A stretch of DNA of 64,000 nt, from the NCBI RefSeq assembly GCF_003713065.1, contig NZ_CP033433.1, forward strand, positions 3,349,001 to 3,413,000. The letters are read 5' to 3'. Of the stretch, positions 27,040 through 37,261 are shown piece by piece; the stretch's first letter is position 1; each line of letters begins with the position of its first letter. The notes under the pieces are model-generated. The model did not search any database and was not told the origin of the DNA. It saw nothing but the letters and a program-made list of their open reading frames with translations. The translations under genes were made by a program, and so were the position numbers. This DNA comes from Cohnella candidum (GTDB taxonomy: Bacteria > Bacillota > Bacilli > Paenibacillales > Paenibacillaceae).

Positions 27040-27111
27040 TTGATTTGCTCCCTTGGTGTGTTTACTTTTTGTATCCAACGGTTAATGGTTGTTACGGGAT
27101 GTATCTACCAG

Positions 27112-27531
27112 TCATTCCCACAATTGCTTTCGATATGCCTCATGCATCCGATAGAGCAGCGGTGCCCGGCTTTGGAGCCGTCGGTTCAACACTCTCATGA
27201 GGACGATGCGTTTCACCGGATCTCTTTCCAGTTCGACCTCATAGGTCCACCACTGGTCTTCTCCGTCGGCCTGTATGATTTTACCGGCGACCTCCAGCAA
27301 TACCCCTTCCATGCGGAAGGAAAGCAATACCGTCCATTCCTCGTGCGGCGGCATCCATAACGTCGTTTTGAAACGGAGACTGTCCGGGGAAAGATCCATC
27401 AGCAGCACTTTTCTCGTATTCGTCTTCACCGGGCGGCCGCCGAGAGCTTCGATTCTCATCTCGGCGTCGATCGCATCCAGGACGTTCATCCGCAGCTGTT
27501 TTCGACTCCAAACGATTTCCTTTTCCGGCAT
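27112..27531 (-). CDS. PilZ-domain protein, putative c-di-GMP receptor
   Basis: 139 residues. The RxxxR c-di-GMP motif is R10-K-Q-L-R14; after it comes the second PilZ motif D-L-S-P-D-S (about 47-52), with Ser where Gly is usual, and then beta-barrel strands to about residue 105. PilZ proteins bind c-di-GMP and change the activity of partners, often EPS synthases. It starts from an EPS-type promoter-operator module and is divergent from an XRE regulator gene. I infer that it connects c-di-GMP with polysaccharide production. Confidence 0.75.
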   Translation of the reverse strand: MPEKEIVWSRKQLRMNVLDAIDAEMRIEALGGRPVKTNTRKVLLMDLSPDSLRFKTTLWMPPHEEWTVLLSFRMEGVLLEVAGKIIQADGEDQWWTYEVELERDPVKRIVLMRVLNRRLQSRAPLLYRMHEAYRKQLWE

Positions 27532-27566
27532 TCCCGTCAGCTCCGAATTCTCTTTTCGACATGCAC

Positions 27567-27624
27567 GTTACTAAATGTATCAATTCACCTCTTTAACAAT
27601 AGATACAAATTGTAACAATGTCAA
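27567..27624 (-). promoter_or_regulatory. EPS promoter-operator module E (PilZ gene)
   Basis: Minus strand: -35 TTGACA (27619-27624), 17-base spacer, -10 TATTGT (27596-27601). Plus-strand operator 1 is GATACAAATTGTAAC (27602-27616). Operator 2 is GTTACTAAATGTATC (27567-27581), centred 35 bases downstream. The module lies in the intergenic region shared with the divergent XRE regulator gene. Confidence 0.85.
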
Positions 27625-27722
27625 GTGAATTCGCATATGCTTTTACGAGAGAAAAAGCAAACAAGCGCTTGACAGACCAAGCATTCAGGGATGATTACCG
27701 TCTAGAAAACGAATTCATGGCG

Positions 27723-27761
27723 TATAATAGTAATGAACGATAGATGCGACATTTTGTCGCA
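27723..27761 (+). promoter_or_regulatory. Promoter and palindrome of the XRE regulator gene
   Basis: TATAAT (27723-27728) is a likely -10, without a good -35 at 17 bases. It is followed at 27745-27761 by the perfect palindrome TGCGACATTTTGTCGCA. Its core ACA-N3-TGT is the core of the EPS operators and it sits where operator 2 sits in the modules, consistent with autoregulation (inference). Confidence 0.55.
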
Positions 27762-27828
27762 ACAAGTGCAAAATACCCGTTTCCATATTATGATGGACAC
27801 ATAAGGGATACAGTTAGGAGAGAATCGA

Positions 27829-28197
27829 ATGAACATCGGCAGCCGCATCGCATTCCTTCGGGATCAGCGCGGCCTGACACAGGAAGAGCTGGCATCTTCC
27901 CTTGGCATCTCGCGTGCAGCATTATCCCATTACGAAAAAAACCGCAGGGAACCCGATACCGAGACGCTTTCCAAAGTCGCGGACTTGTTCTCCGTCTCCA
28001 TCGACTACCTGGTCGGACGGACGGAATCGCCGAACGGTAAGGTGGACGCCGACGTGCGCCAGTTCCTCGACGAAGTGGAGCTGTCCGACGCGGAGCTGCT
28101 CGAGCGGTTCGCCCTGACGATCGACGGACGCAAGCTGACGCCGGACGAAGCCCGCCGTTTCATTGCCTTCGTTCGCGCCGAACGCGCGATGAACTGA
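27829..28197 (+). CDS. XRE-family transcriptional regulator
   Basis: 122 residues. An N-terminal helix-turn-helix (5-60: I-A-F-L-R-D-Q-R-G-L-T-Q-E-E-L-A, then S-R-A-A-L-S-H-Y-E as recognition helix) is followed by D-Y-L-V-G-R-T and a helical C-terminus (about 75-122). This is the compact layout of SinR/ImmR-type repressors. AGGAGAG lies 6-7 bases before the ATG. It is divergent from the PilZ gene and is the only cytoplasmic DNA-binding regulator next to the EPS locus, so it is the best candidate to bind the GWTACA-N3-TGTAWC operators. Direct evidence is absent. Confidence 0.85.
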   Translation: MNIGSRIAFLRDQRGLTQEELASSLGISRAALSHYEKNRREPDTETLSKVADLFSVSIDYLVGRTESPNGKVDADVRQFLDEVELSDAELLERFALTIDGRKLTPDEARRFIAFVRAERAMN

Positions 28198-28240
28198 TCA
28201 GTCCGCCTTTGAATCTCAAATTTGTACACAACGAATAAAA

Positions 28241-28290
28241 CCTCGCGAAACGGGTCTCTCATTGCTCCCGTTTGCGAGGTTCTTTTGTTT
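28241..28290. terminator. Bidirectional terminator between the XRE gene and the 48-residue ORF
   Basis: A long imperfect stem (CCTCGCGAAACGGG with CCCGTTTGCGAGG) is flanked by T-rich runs in both directions, closing the convergent genes on each side. Confidence 0.85.
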
Positions 28291-28301
28291 TCATGGCCAT
28301 C

Positions 28302-28448
28302 TTAGCTATTTATTTGTTGTTCCGCGGTATCTCTCCACTCTTGCGGCCAGCGATCCTTATCCAATCCCATTTGTTCGAGAATTTTACGTACGTCTATTTC
28401 CACTGGATGCATTTCGTCGGATCTCCCCAACCGCAAATCGCTCTCCAT
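28302..28448 (-). CDS. Small hypothetical protein (48 or 36 residues)
   Basis: A minus-strand frame ends ...V-R-K-I-L-E-Q-M-G-L-D-K-D-R-W-P-Q-E-W-R-D-T-A-E-Q-Q-I-N-S, a balanced amphipathic composition typical of a real small protein. It is closed by the bidirectional terminator and preceded by a TATAAT and a palindrome. Two starts are possible: ATG at 28448 (48 residues, weak ribosome site) or ATG at 28412 (36 residues, GGGGAG 10 bases upstream). No family is recognised. Confidence 0.55.
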   Translation of the reverse strand: MESDLRLGRSDEMHPVEIDVRKILEQMGLDKDRWPQEWRDTAEQQINS

Positions 28449-28490
28449 TGCTCCATCCAAATCCTCTCTCTGGAAATTGGTTCCTAAAAC

Positions 28491-28513
28491 ATAAACATAT
28501 GTTTATTATAAGA
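28491..28513 (-). promoter_or_regulatory. -10 box plus 16-bp palindrome before the small ORF
   Basis: On the minus strand a TATAAT is directly followed by ATAAACATATGTTTAT (28491-28506), a perfect palindrome that would overlap the transcript start. This looks like an operator for an unidentified regulator; it does not match the EPS operator. Confidence 0.45.
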
Positions 28514-28605
28514 GCCTTACCATGCAGAGGGTGTCGAGCGATGGGGCTGTTCCTTTCTTTTTTCAAGGAAGTTTTGTCGAACCTTCCGGTTTATCCCCGA
28601 AGCGC

Positions 28606-28652
28606 ATGAAAAAAACCGGATGAATTCCCCGAGGCCGGGGGTTCATCCGGTT
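28606..28652 (-). terminator. Terminator of gltB
   Basis: AACCGGATGAA pairs with TTCATCCGGTT, followed by a run of T on the minus strand, starting 18 bases after the gltB stop. Confidence 0.9.
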
Positions 28653-28669
28653 TTCATAGATCGCGAAGA

Positions 28670-31600
28670 TCAGTTGCCGCCGACGCGGGAAAGGTCTCTC
28701 ATGTTGGCTTCGAAAGCAGCCAGCAAGGCTTTCTCACCGCTCAGGCCTTGGGCCTGGACTTTGGCGATCTGCTCCATCATCCGCTTGTAGTCTTTCGGTA
28801 TGACCTTCACGACTTTCGGCAGGAATGCGTTCCAATCCTTCAAAATCGTGCGGGCCAGTTCGCTGTTCGTATAGGTGGCGTGCTTCTCGATCATACCGCG
28901 GACTTCGGCGATTTCCGGCTCTTCTTCCAGACGCTCGAGCGCGACCATCTCGAAGTTGCAGCGGTTCACGAATTGTCCGTCCCAATCGATGACGTAGGCG
29001 ATGCCGCCGGACATGCCGGCCGCGAAGTTGCGGCCCGTACGGCCCAGCACGACGACGCGTCCGCCGGTCATATATTCGCAGCCGTGGTCGCCCACGCCTT
29101 CGACGACGACGCTCGCTCCGCTGTTGCGGACCGCGAAGCGTTCGCCCGCGACGCCGCTGACGTAAGCTTCCCCGCCCGTCGCCCCGTAGAACGCCGTGTT
29201 GCCGATGATGATGTTGCTGTCGGCTTTGAACGTCGCCTTCGAGGACGGGTAGATCGCCAGCTTGCCGCCGGACAATCCTTTGCCGACGTAGTCGTTGGCG
29301 TCCCCTTCGAGCGTGAGCGTAATGCCTTTCGGCAGGAACGCTCCGAAGCTCTGGCCGGCCGTGCCGGTGAAGTGGTACTTGATCGTATCCTCCGCCAAAC
29401 CGTCTTTGCCGTAGCGCATCGTCACTTCGTGGCCGAGAATTGTGCCTACGACGCGGTTCGTGTTCTTGATCGGGAAGGAGCCTTCGACCCGCTCTTTGCG
29501 CTCCAGCGCGGCTTGAGCGGCGGGAACGAGCGATTGGATGTCGAGCGACTCTTCCAGCCCATGGTTCTGCTGTTTCACGTTATAACGCTCGGAGCCTTCC
29601 GGCAGCTCCGGCATGTGGAGCAGGTTCGTCAGGTCGACTCCCTGCGTTTTGTAATGGCGGATCGCCTTCTTCGTATCGAGGCGGTCTACGCGGCCGACCA
29701 TCTCGGTGATGGTGCGGAAGCCGAGCTGCGCCATGATTTCGCGAAGCTCCTGCGCCACGAAACGCATGAAGTTGACGGCGTATTGCGGATCGCCCATGTA
29801 CTTGGCGCGCAATTCCGGGTTCTGCGTCGCGACGCCGACCGGACACGTGTCCAGGTGGCAGACTCGCATCATGATACAGCCGACGGTGACGAGCGGTGCG
29901 GTCGAGAAGCCGTATTCCTCGGCGCCCAGCAGAGCGGCGATCGCGAGGTCGCGGCCGGTCATCATTTTGCCGTCGGTTTCGACGACGACGCGGTCGCGCA
30001 AGTTGTTCAGGATCAGCGTCTGGTGCGTCTCGGCCAAGCCGAGCTCCCACGGCAGGCCCGCGTGGCGGATCGAGCCGATCGGGGACGCGCCCGTGCCGCC
30101 GTCGTAGCCGCTGACCAGAATGACGTCCGCGCGGCCTTTGGCCACGCCGGCCGCGATCGTGCCGACGCCGACTTCGGACACCAGCTTCACGTTGATGCGG
30201 GCGCTCGGATTGGCGTTTTTCAGGTCATGGATCAATTCGGCCAAATCTTCGATCGAATAGATGTCATGGTGCGGCGGCGGCGAGATGAGGCCGACGCCCG
30301 GCGTCGAGCCGCGGACTTCGGCGACCCACGGGTACACTTTCTTGCCCGGCAGCTGGCCGCCTTCGCCCGGCTTCGCGCCTTGGGCCATCTTGATCTGGAT
30401 TTCGTCCGCGTTGCTCAGGTAGTAGCTCGTGACGCCGAAACGTCCCGACGCCACTTGCTTGATCGCGCTGCGGCGCAGGTCGCCGTTGGCGTCCGGGATG
30501 AAGCGGCGATGGTCTTCCCCGCCTTCGCCGGAGTTGGACTTGCCGCCGATGCGATTCATCGCGATCGCCAGGTCCTCGTGCGCTTCCTTGCTGATCGAGC
30601 CGAACGACATGGCGCCCGTCTTGAACCGCTTCACGATCGACTCCACCGATTCGACCTCATCGATCGGCACCGGAGGCTGGTCGAATTTGAATTCCAGCAT
30701 CGAGCGCAGCGTGCGTACGTCTTCGTATTCGCCCTGCACGAGGGCGGAATATTTCTTGTACGTTTCGTAATTGCCCGTACGGGTCGCCATCTGCAGCGTG
30801 TGGATCGTTTTCGGGTTGAACAGATGCTCTTCCCCGTCTTTGCGCCACTGGTAGTCGCCGCCCGAGTCAAGCTCGCGCTCGGCGCCTTCCTGCTTGGCAT
30901 AGGCGCGGCGGTGGGCCGCCAACGCTTCCTCGGCGATGACGTCGAGGCCGACTCCTCCGATCCGGGACGGCGTCCAGGTGAAGTACTGGTCGATGACGTC
31001 TTGGTTCAGGCCGATCGCTTCGAAAATTTGCGCGCCGCGGTACGACTGGATCGTCGAAATGCCCATTTTGGACAGGATCTTCACGACGCCTTTGGTCGCC
31101 GCTTTGATGAAGTTCTTGACCGCTTTCTCATGCGTAATGTTGCGGAGCATGCCTTGGCGGATCAGATCGTCCAGCGTCTCGAACGCGAGGTACGGGTTCA
31201 CCGCGCTGATGCCGTAGCCGATCAGCAGGGCGAAGTGGTGCACTTCGCGCGGCTCGCCGGATTCCAGCAGCAGGCTGACCTTCGTCCGCGTGCCTTGGCG
31301 GATCAGGTGGTGGTGCAGCGTCGAAACCGCCAGCAGCGAAGGAATCGCCGCGTTGTCGGCGTCAAGGCCTTTATCGGACAGGATGATGATGTTATGGCCC
31401 TTCGAGATGACGCGGTCGGCCGCTTCGCACAGCAGCTTCAGCGCGTCGCGCAAGCCCTGCTCGCCTTCGGCCGCCTGGAAGAAAATCGGCAGCGTGATCG
31501 ACTTGAAGCCCGGACGATGGACGTGGCGCAGCTTCGCGAACTCCTCGTTGGAGAGCACCGGCGAATACAGCCGGATGTGGCGGCAGCTTTCCGGTTCCGG

Positions 31601-33274
31601 CTCCAGCAGGTTCCGCTCCGGACCGACGGACGTATAGGTCGAGGTGATGATTTCCTCGCGGATCGCGTCGATCGGCGGGTTCGTCACCTGCGCGAACAAT
31701 TGCTTGAAGTAGTTGAACAGGCGCTGCGGACGTTCCGACAGAACGGCCAGCGGCGCATCGTATCCCATGGATGCCAGCGGCTCGACGCCGGTCAGCGCCA
31801 TCGGCTCCATGATTTTGCGGATGTCTTCGAACGAGTAGCCGAACGCCAGTTGGCGTTGCTGTACGGTCGCATGGTCCGGTTCCGGCAGTTCGGGCGCGTC
31901 TTCGACGTCCTCGAGATCGACGAGATGGTCGTTCAGCCATTCGCGGTACGGATGCTCGGTGAAGATCGTGCGCTTCACTTCCTCGTCGGAAATGATGCGT
32001 CCTTCCTTCGTATCCACAAGAAGCATGCGTCCCGGACGCAGCCGGTCCTTCAGCACGATGTCCTCGGGAGGAAGCTCGATGACGCCGGCTTCGGAAGCCA
32101 TGACGATCAGGTCGTCCTTCGTCACGTAGTAACGGGCCGGACGGAGGCCGTTGCGGTCCAGCACGGCGCCGATCTGCACGCCGTCGGTGAAGCCCATGGC
32201 GGCCGGGCCGTCCCACGGTTCCATCAGCGTGGCGTGGTATTCGTAGAACGCCTTCTTGTCGGGATCCATGTGCTCGTCGTTCTGCCACGGCTCCGGCACC
32301 ATCATCATGGCGCAGTGAGCCAGCGAGCGGCCCGCCAGGTACATGAACTCGAACGTGTTGTCGAACATCGCCGTGTCGGACCCGTCCGGAGCGATGATCG
32401 GAAGCACCTTCTCCAGGTCGTCGCCGAACAGCTTGGAGGCGAACAGCGTCTGGCGGGCGTGCATCCAGTTGATGTTGCCGCGAAGCGTGTTGATCTCGCC
32501 GTTGTGGATCATATAGTGGAAAGGATGCGCGCGCTCCCAGCTCGGGAACGTGTTCGTCGAGAAGCGGGAGTGCACGAGCGCCATCGCCGTTACGACGTCG
32601 GGCTCGTGGAGCTCCGGATAGAAGCTGCCCACCTGCTCGGTCGTCAGCATGCCTTTATAGACGATTTTCTTGCTCGACAGGCTCGGGAAATAGAACGAGT
32701 CGCCGCCTTCCATGCCGGAGAAGCGGATCGCTTTCTCGGCGCGTTTGCGGATGACGTACAGCTTGCGCTCGAACGCCATGTCGCCGGTCAGGTTGAGATC
32801 GCGTGCGATGAACGCCTGGCGCACGAACGGCTTCACGCGCGCGGCCGAAATGCCGAGCTTGCCGTCGTCGGTCGGAACGGTCCGCCAGCCGAGAACGGTT
32901 TGGCCTTCTTCGGCGACGATCGTTTCGAAAATTTCTTCATGCTTGCGTCGAATGGCTTCATCCTGCGGGAGGAAAACCATGCCGACCGCGTAGTCGCCTT
33001 CCTGCGGAAGCGTGAAGCCGAGTTTGGCCGCTTCCTTGGAGAAGAACAAGTGCGGGATCTGCAGCAGGATGCCGGCTCCGTCGCCGGAGTTCGGCTCGCT
33101 TCCCTGACCGCCGCGGTGCTCCATGTTGATCAGAAGGGACAGCGCCTGCTCGACGATGTCGTGCGACTTCCGTCCTTTGATGTGTGCGACGAATCCCATC
33201 CCGCAGGCGTCGTGTTCGTACTGGGGATCGTACATGCCCTGTTTCGGGGGTAAACCTTTCACGATGTCAGTCAT
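28670..33274 (-). CDS. gltB: Glutamate synthase large subunit
   Basis: 1534 residues, full length (gltA in Bacillus naming). It converts glutamine plus 2-oxoglutarate to two glutamates. The amidotransferase domain starts at the catalytic C24 (D-A-C-G-M-G-F) after a 23-residue propeptide; central and FMN-binding synthase domains follow. The 3Fe-4S cysteines are C-x5-C-x4-C in [15 protein letters not shown], and the GXGXG beta-helix domain ends the protein. AGAGAGG lies 9 bases before the ATG. No small-subunit gene is adjacent in the window. It is monocistronic, with its own terminator. Confidence 0.97.
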   Translation of the reverse strand: MTDIVKGLPPKQGMYDPQYEHDACGMGFVAHIKGRKSHDIVEQALSLLINMEHRGGQGSEPNSGDGAGILLQIPHLFFSKEAAKLGFTLPQEGDYAVGMVFLPQDEAIRRKHEEIFETIVAEEGQTVLGWRTVPTDDGKLGISAARVKPFVRQAFIARDLNLTGDMAFERKLYVIRKRAEKAIRFSGMEGGDSFYFPSLSSKKIVYKGMLTTEQVGSFYPELHEPDVVTAMALVHSRFSTNTFPSWERAHPFHYMIHNGEINTLRGNINWMHARQTLFASKLFGDDLEKVLPIIAPDGSDTAMFDNTFEFMYLAGRSLAHCAMMMVPEPWQNDEHMDPDKKAFYEYHATLMEPWDGPAAMGFTDGVQIGAVLDRNGLRPARYYVTKDDLIVMASEAGVIELPPEDIVLKDRLRPGRMLLVDTKEGRIISDEEVKRTIFTEHPYREWLNDHLVDLEDVEDAPELPEPDHATVQQRQLAFGYSFEDIRKIMEPMALTGVEPLASMGYDAPLAVLSERPQRLFNYFKQLFAQVTNPPIDAIREEIITSTYTSVGPERNLLEPEPESCRHIRLYSPVLSNEEFAKLRHVHRPGFKSITLPIFFQAAEGEQGLRDALKLLCEAADRVISKGHNIIILSDKGLDADNAAIPSLLAVSTLHHHLIRQGTRTKVSLLLESGEPREVHHFALLIGYGISAVNPYLAFETLDDLIRQGMLRNITHEKAVKNFIKAATKGVVKILSKMGISTIQSYRGAQIFEAIGLNQDVIDQYFTWTPSRIGGVGLDVIAEEALAAHRRAYAKQEGAERELDSGGDYQWRKDGEEHLFNPKTIHTLQMATRTGNYETYKKYSALVQGEYEDVRTLRSMLEFKFDQPPVPIDEVESVESIVKRFKTGAMSFGSISKEAHEDLAIAMNRIGGKSNSGEGGEDHRRFIPDANGDLRRSAIKQVASGRFGVTSYYLSNADEIQIKMAQGAKPGEGGQLPGKKVYPWVAEVRGSTPGVGLISPPPHHDIYSIEDLAELIHDLKNANPSARINVKLVSEVGVGTIAAGVAKGRADVILVSGYDGGTGASPIGSIRHAGLPWELGLAETHQTLILNNLRDRVVVETDGKMMTGRDLAIAALLGAEEYGFSTAPLVTVGCIMMRVCHLDTCPVGVATQNPELRAKYMGDPQYAVNFMRFVAQELREIMAQLGFRTITEMVGRVDRLDTKKAIRHYKTQGVDLTNLLHMPELPEGSERYNVKQQNHGLEESLDIQSLVPAAQAALERKERVEGSFPIKNTNRVVGTILGHEVTMRYGKDGLAEDTIKYHFTGTAGQSFGAFLPKGITLTLEGDANDYVGKGLSGGKLAIYPSSKATFKADSNIIIGNTAFYGATGGEAYVSGVAGERFAVRNSGASVVVEGVGDHGCEYMTGGRVVVLGRTGRNFAAGMSGGIAYVIDWDGQFVNRCNFEMVALERLEEEPEIAEVRGMIEKHATYTNSELARTILKDWNAFLPKVVKVIPKDYKRMMEQIAKVQAQGLSGEKALLAAFEANMRDLSRVGGN

Positions 33275-33562
33275 CAGGCGTTACCTCTCTATTACAAGTA
33301 TTTTAAACGATTGCGGCGTTTCAACACTTCAATTCCCTTCCGATTTGTCCTAAAATGGAGAAGTCTGCAAGAGAACGTCTCGGCTGCGGACTCACGGGAA
33401 ACGAGGCTTGTTTTTCAGCCAAATTTCATAAATATTCATTTTGGTTATTATATTATTTTAACATCACATTTCGAGGAATGGCAATTTAATATTTTTATGA
33501 AGCCGATAAGCAATGCTTGGGAGAGCGGGCTTTTCGGAGGAATCCGGGGGAGGAAAAAACGG

Positions 33563-34855
33563 TTGAAAACGAAACTTCTGCATTCGGTTTGCGCCATGCT
33601 TATCGCGGCGGTCATGGCCGCGGCCGGAACGGCTTACGGAGCGGCGGCTCCCGCCGCGTACCGAATCGTCACGCTCGGCGACTCGCTCGCCGTCGGCTAC
33701 GAGCCGGGCATGACGGAGAAATCCGTGCCGTACGGCTATTCGGAAAGGTTCCGGGAGCAGGCGCTGTTCCATGGCCGGGCGAGCGCCGCGAATTACGGCA
33801 TTCTCGGGCTGCGGACGGAAGGGCTCATTCGCCTGCTGCAGGGAGCCGAGGAAGGAAAAACGCTGAAAGCGGCGGACATCCAGGATTTCTCTATGTATGC
33901 GGATGACCGGATTACCGCCATGGCGGACGGCGTCGGAGCGAAAACCGCGGCGCTGAAAAAGTCGCTGGAAAGCGCCAACGTCGTCGTCATCACGATCGGC
34001 GGCAACGATTTCGGCGATTTCGTCAAGCAGCTGCAACCGATGTCCAACACGGACGCCGAAGCGGCGCTTGCGAATGATTTTATCACCAGACTGAATAAAT
34101 ATACAGAAGAAGCCGAAAACGCCCTCCGGCTGACCGCGTCGCTTGCCCCTCATGCCCGGATTTTGCTCGCGGACCAATACCTGCCCTTGCCGAAGTTTTT
34201 CGCGCCGGATTTGTACGACATGCTTTACGACAAAGCCGTCGTTCCGTTGTCCGGCAAGGTGAACGAACTGGCCGCGAAGCTGCAGGGCGAAGGAATCGAC
34301 GTCTTGCCCGTATCGATTTACGGCCTCTTTAAAGGGAAGGAAGGCAGCTTGACGCATATGGCCATCTCGCTGGACGGCAGCACTCCGCCGGACATCCACC
34401 CGACGCAAGCGGGATATGAGACGATCGCCCAGGCTTTCGCCAAGGCGATGTGGGGCGAGTACCGCAAACCCGCGGCGCGGGCAACCGGCGTTCCGTTCTC
34501 GGTCGTCGTTTCCGGACGCGAATGGAAAACCGCGATTAAGCCGGTGCTGAAAAACGCGGTCGCCTATGCCTCAGCCGCCGACCTGGCGAAAGCGCTGGGC
34601 GCGGAGCTCAAGTGGGACGCGAAAAAGAAAACCGCCGTATTCAAAACGAAGACCCGGACCGTGACCCTCGTGGCCGACGGCAAAACGCAAACGATGACGG
34701 TCGGCGCAGCCAAGACGAAGCTGGCCGCACCGGCCTTCCAACAGAAAGTCGGGAAGGACAACAAGCCTTTCGTGCCCCTGACGGCGGTCGCGGCTTCGCT
34801 TCAATACGAAGCGGTTTACAGCTCCCAGCTCCAAACGTATTTCCTGAATCCTTGA
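33563..34855 (+). CDS. Secreted GDSL esterase/lipase with copper-amine-oxidase-N-like tail
   Basis: 430 residues from a TTG start preceded by GGGGGAGG. A signal peptide (1-27, ending A-Y-G-A) is followed by the SGNH hydrolase domain: block I G-D-S-L-A-V-G-Y, block III G-G-N-D, and block V D-I-H-P-T-Q-A-G with the catalytic Asp and His. The last about 115 residues form a Cu_amine_oxidN1-like domain, common as a cell-surface module in Paenibacillus proteins. Probably an extracellular ester hydrolase acting on wall or EPS acyl groups (inference). It is divergent from gltB. Confidence 0.88.
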   Translation: MKTKLLHSVCAMLIAAVMAAAGTAYGAAAPAAYRIVTLGDSLAVGYEPGMTEKSVPYGYSERFREQALFHGRASAANYGILGLRTEGLIRLLQGAEEGKTLKAADIQDFSMYADDRITAMADGVGAKTAALKKSLESANVVVITIGGNDFGDFVKQLQPMSNTDAEAALANDFITRLNKYTEEAENALRLTASLAPHARILLADQYLPLPKFFAPDLYDMLYDKAVVPLSGKVNELAAKLQGEGIDVLPVSIYGLFKGKEGSLTHMAISLDGSTPPDIHPTQAGYETIAQAFAKAMWGEYRKPAARATGVPFSVVVSGREWKTAIKPVLKNAVAYASAADLAKALGAELKWDAKKKTAVFKTKTRTVTLVADGKTQTMTVGAAKTKLAAPAFQQKVGKDNKPFVPLTAVAASLQYEAVYSSQLQTYFLNP

Positions 34856-34888
34856 TCTCATCCCCTTTATCTTATCCCGAAACGACGA

Positions 34889-34937
34889 ACAGGCTGTTCC
34901 CGGCGGACGAATCCGCACACGGAACAGCCTGTTTTTT
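34889..34937 (+). terminator. Terminator of the GDSL esterase gene
   Basis: A 12-bp perfect stem ACAGGCTGTTCC / GGAACAGCCTGT with a 20-base loop and a following run of six T. Confidence 0.9.
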
Positions 34938-34947
34938 CTTCGTTCGT

Positions 34948-37158
34948 TTATTTGACGGTAATTCGGATCGTCACGGTTTTGCCGCCATAGACCGCCTTGA
35001 TAGACGCCGAGCCTTTGGTGACCGCCTTGATCGTGCCGTTCGTGACCGTGGCTACCGCGTTTTTGCTGGAAGTCCACACGGCGGATTTCGTCACGTCGGC
35101 GGATTTTCCGTTATCGTACAGGGCTTTGAGGGAAACCGTCTCCGACTGCCCGACGGCCATTTTGAACGAAGAGTCGGACGCCGTCAGCTTGGTCAGCTTG
35201 GCGATGACCGAGAAAGGCAGCTCCAGCGTTTTGCCCTGGATCGTCGCCGTCAGCTTGCCGTTTCCTTCCGCCACGCCCTTCACGGAGCTCCCTTTCACTT
35301 GCACCAAGCTTTCGGACGACGTCGTCCAGGTGAGCCGGCTGCCCAGCGTCACTTTTTTGCCCGACTTGGTGATGCCCGTGACTTTAACCGACTGCGACCG
35401 GTTCAGCGTCAGGCTGAGCGCCTTCGGCTGGATATCGAAAGACGCGAATTCCTCTTCCACCTGGATCTTCACCGTGATCTTCTTGTCCAAGTAGGTGCCG
35501 GTCAGCGTCACGCTGGCGGGGAGGAGCCCTTTCATTTTGTCGTCCTTGACGAAAAGATTGGCGTTCGACGCTTTCCACTCGATATCGGCGGTAACGTCCT
35601 TCTCCTCGCCGTCGGTGAACACCAGACGCACCTTCGGCAGGTCGCTTTCCTTGCCGATCACGACGCTCATGTTCGCGGTGTCCGTCAGCAGCGTCAAAAT
35701 ATTCTTGTGCACTTCGACTTCGATTTCTTCGCTCTTCGTGCCGTAATCCGCTTCGTTCTCCACTTCCGCGGTCAATGTGACCGTCCCGACCTTCTTAGCG
35801 GTCCATTTGCCGTCTTCCAGCGCAAGCACGGATTCGTCGCTGGACTTCCACCGGACCAGCTTCGTGATGTCGAGTTGGTCCCCTGACACGGTCGTTCCCT
35901 TCACGGCCGGCACGTTGCCCGTTTCTCCTTCGAACAGATCCAGCTTGCCCGAAGGGATAATGACCTTCTGGATGGTCGGGAAAACCGAGACCGTCATTTC
36001 TTTGGACAATCCCTTGTAGGACACCGTCAGCTTCGTCGAGCCCGGGGATTTCGGGGTGACGGTCACCTTGCCGTTGTCTTTGGCGATCATCGCCACCATA
36101 GGGTCTGCGATCTTCCACTCGGCTTTATCCGACACGTCTTCGGCCGGAGCCGTGCCTTTGGCGGCGGAGACCGAAACCTCGGCGGGAGTCGCGTAGAGCG
36201 TCATGTTCAGAGGCTTGGAGGTCTTGACGTTCAAGGCCTCGTAAGGCGTGCGCACGTAGAAAGTTACCGCATCCGAAACCCCGTAACGCATCGCCGTGAC
36301 GACGGCGCTTCCCGAGCCGACCGGGGTGACAACGCCTTTCTCGACTTTGACGACGCTGCCGTTGCTGCTCGTCCAAGTCGCCAAGTCCGTCACGTCCTGG
36401 GTCTCGGAAGAGTTCTTCAGCGTGACGAACGATTTCAGCACGTAGTTATCCTCGTCGCCCACGTTCAACTCAATCGCGTCATCGGCCGTCTTGTGCGAAA
36501 TGTCCAGAGATTTGTACGGCGAGGTGACGTTCAACTGCACCGAGTCCGACCGGCCTTTCAGCTTGGCCGTAATGGTGACCGTTCCCGTGCCGATGAGCGT
36601 AACGTTCCCTCCGGAGACGGTGGCAACGTTCGCGTTGGACGTGAGCCACTGCGCCATGCCCGTGGCCGCGACCTTCGAGCCGTTGTCTCCATAGGCGGAA
36701 GCGTTAAAGCTCAGGCTGTTCCCCATCTCGATGTCGAGCTGGTCCGGCGCGTCGCCTCCGACCGAATTTTCGAGTTTGAGGCTGGCGTAGTAATAATCGG
36801 CCTTCACGGTCGCCGTCGCGGTGAAGGTTTTGTATTTGGCCGTAATCGTCGCCGACGTGACCGCGCCCGTAGCGGAGAGCACGCCTTTGTCCACTTTGAT
36901 GCTGCTCGATGAAGAAGACCACGTCGCGTCCGACGTGACGTTTTTGGCCGTGGAGCCTTGAATGTTGGCCCACAGCGTCAGGCTGTACGTATTGTCTTCG
37001 ACGTACAGCTGGATCGGAGAAGGAACGGCATCGAATTGAATGCCGGTCACGGTGTCTTCCGCGGAAGCGATGCCCGCGGCGCCTTGGGCGAACAGCAGCA
37101 TCACCAGCATGGCGGCAAAGTATCGGAAGCGAGGCTTGTACGTTCTGGATTTTTGCAT
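34948..37158 (-). CDS. Secreted protein of tandem Big2-type Ig-like repeats
   Basis: 736 residues. After a signal peptide (about 1-33, ending A-S-A-E) the protein consists of roughly eight bacterial Ig-like (Big_2) repeats of about 80-90 residues. Each has patterns such as W-T/K-S-S-N/D, V-x-x-G-x-V/L-T and G-x-A-x-I/V-T-A. No LPXTG, SLH or catalytic domain is visible. Such proteins are structural or adhesive parts of the cell surface. CGGAGG lies before the ATG. Convergent with the GDSL gene. Confidence 0.85.
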   Translation of the reverse strand: MQKSRTYKPRFRYFAAMLVMLLFAQGAAGIASAEDTVTGIQFDAVPSPIQLYVEDNTYSLTLWANIQGSTAKNVTSDATWSSSSSSIKVDKGVLSATGAVTSATITAKYKTFTATATVKADYYYASLKLENSVGGDAPDQLDIEMGNSLSFNASAYGDNGSKVAATGMAQWLTSNANVATVSGGNVTLIGTGTVTITAKLKGRSDSVQLNVTSPYKSLDISHKTADDAIELNVGDEDNYVLKSFVTLKNSSETQDVTDLATWTSSNGSVVKVEKGVVTPVGSGSAVVTAMRYGVSDAVTFYVRTPYEALNVKTSKPLNMTLYATPAEVSVSAAKGTAPAEDVSDKAEWKIADPMVAMIAKDNGKVTVTPKSPGSTKLTVSYKGLSKEMTVSVFPTIQKVIIPSGKLDLFEGETGNVPAVKGTTVSGDQLDITKLVRWKSSDESVLALEDGKWTAKKVGTVTLTAEVENEADYGTKSEEIEVEVHKNILTLLTDTANMSVVIGKESDLPKVRLVFTDGEEKDVTADIEWKASNANLFVKDDKMKGLLPASVTLTGTYLDKKITVKIQVEEEFASFDIQPKALSLTLNRSQSVKVTGITKSGKKVTLGSRLTWTTSSESLVQVKGSSVKGVAEGNGKLTATIQGKTLELPFSVIAKLTKLTASDSSFKMAVGQSETVSLKALYDNGKSADVTKSAVWTSSKNAVATVTNGTIKAVTKGSASIKAVYGGKTVTIRITVK

Positions 37159-37261
37159 TCGTGAAATCCTCCGGAGAAAAATGTCGGTCTCCTACTAATA
37201 ACGGTTCCGCGCGCCGAAAGGTTGAGGTTTTTAGGCAAATTTAGGAATATGTTCCCACAAG

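Noticed and set aside
27669..27674. TTGACA as -35 of the XRE gene
   Set aside because: It is 48 bases from the TATAAT and has no acceptable -10 at 16-18 bases; left unassigned.
28748..33253. Very long open frame (1501 codons) on the plus strand
   Set aside because: It is antisense to gltB, whose domains and cysteines are all intact. Long antisense frames are common in high-GC codon usage; no ribosome site or protein family.
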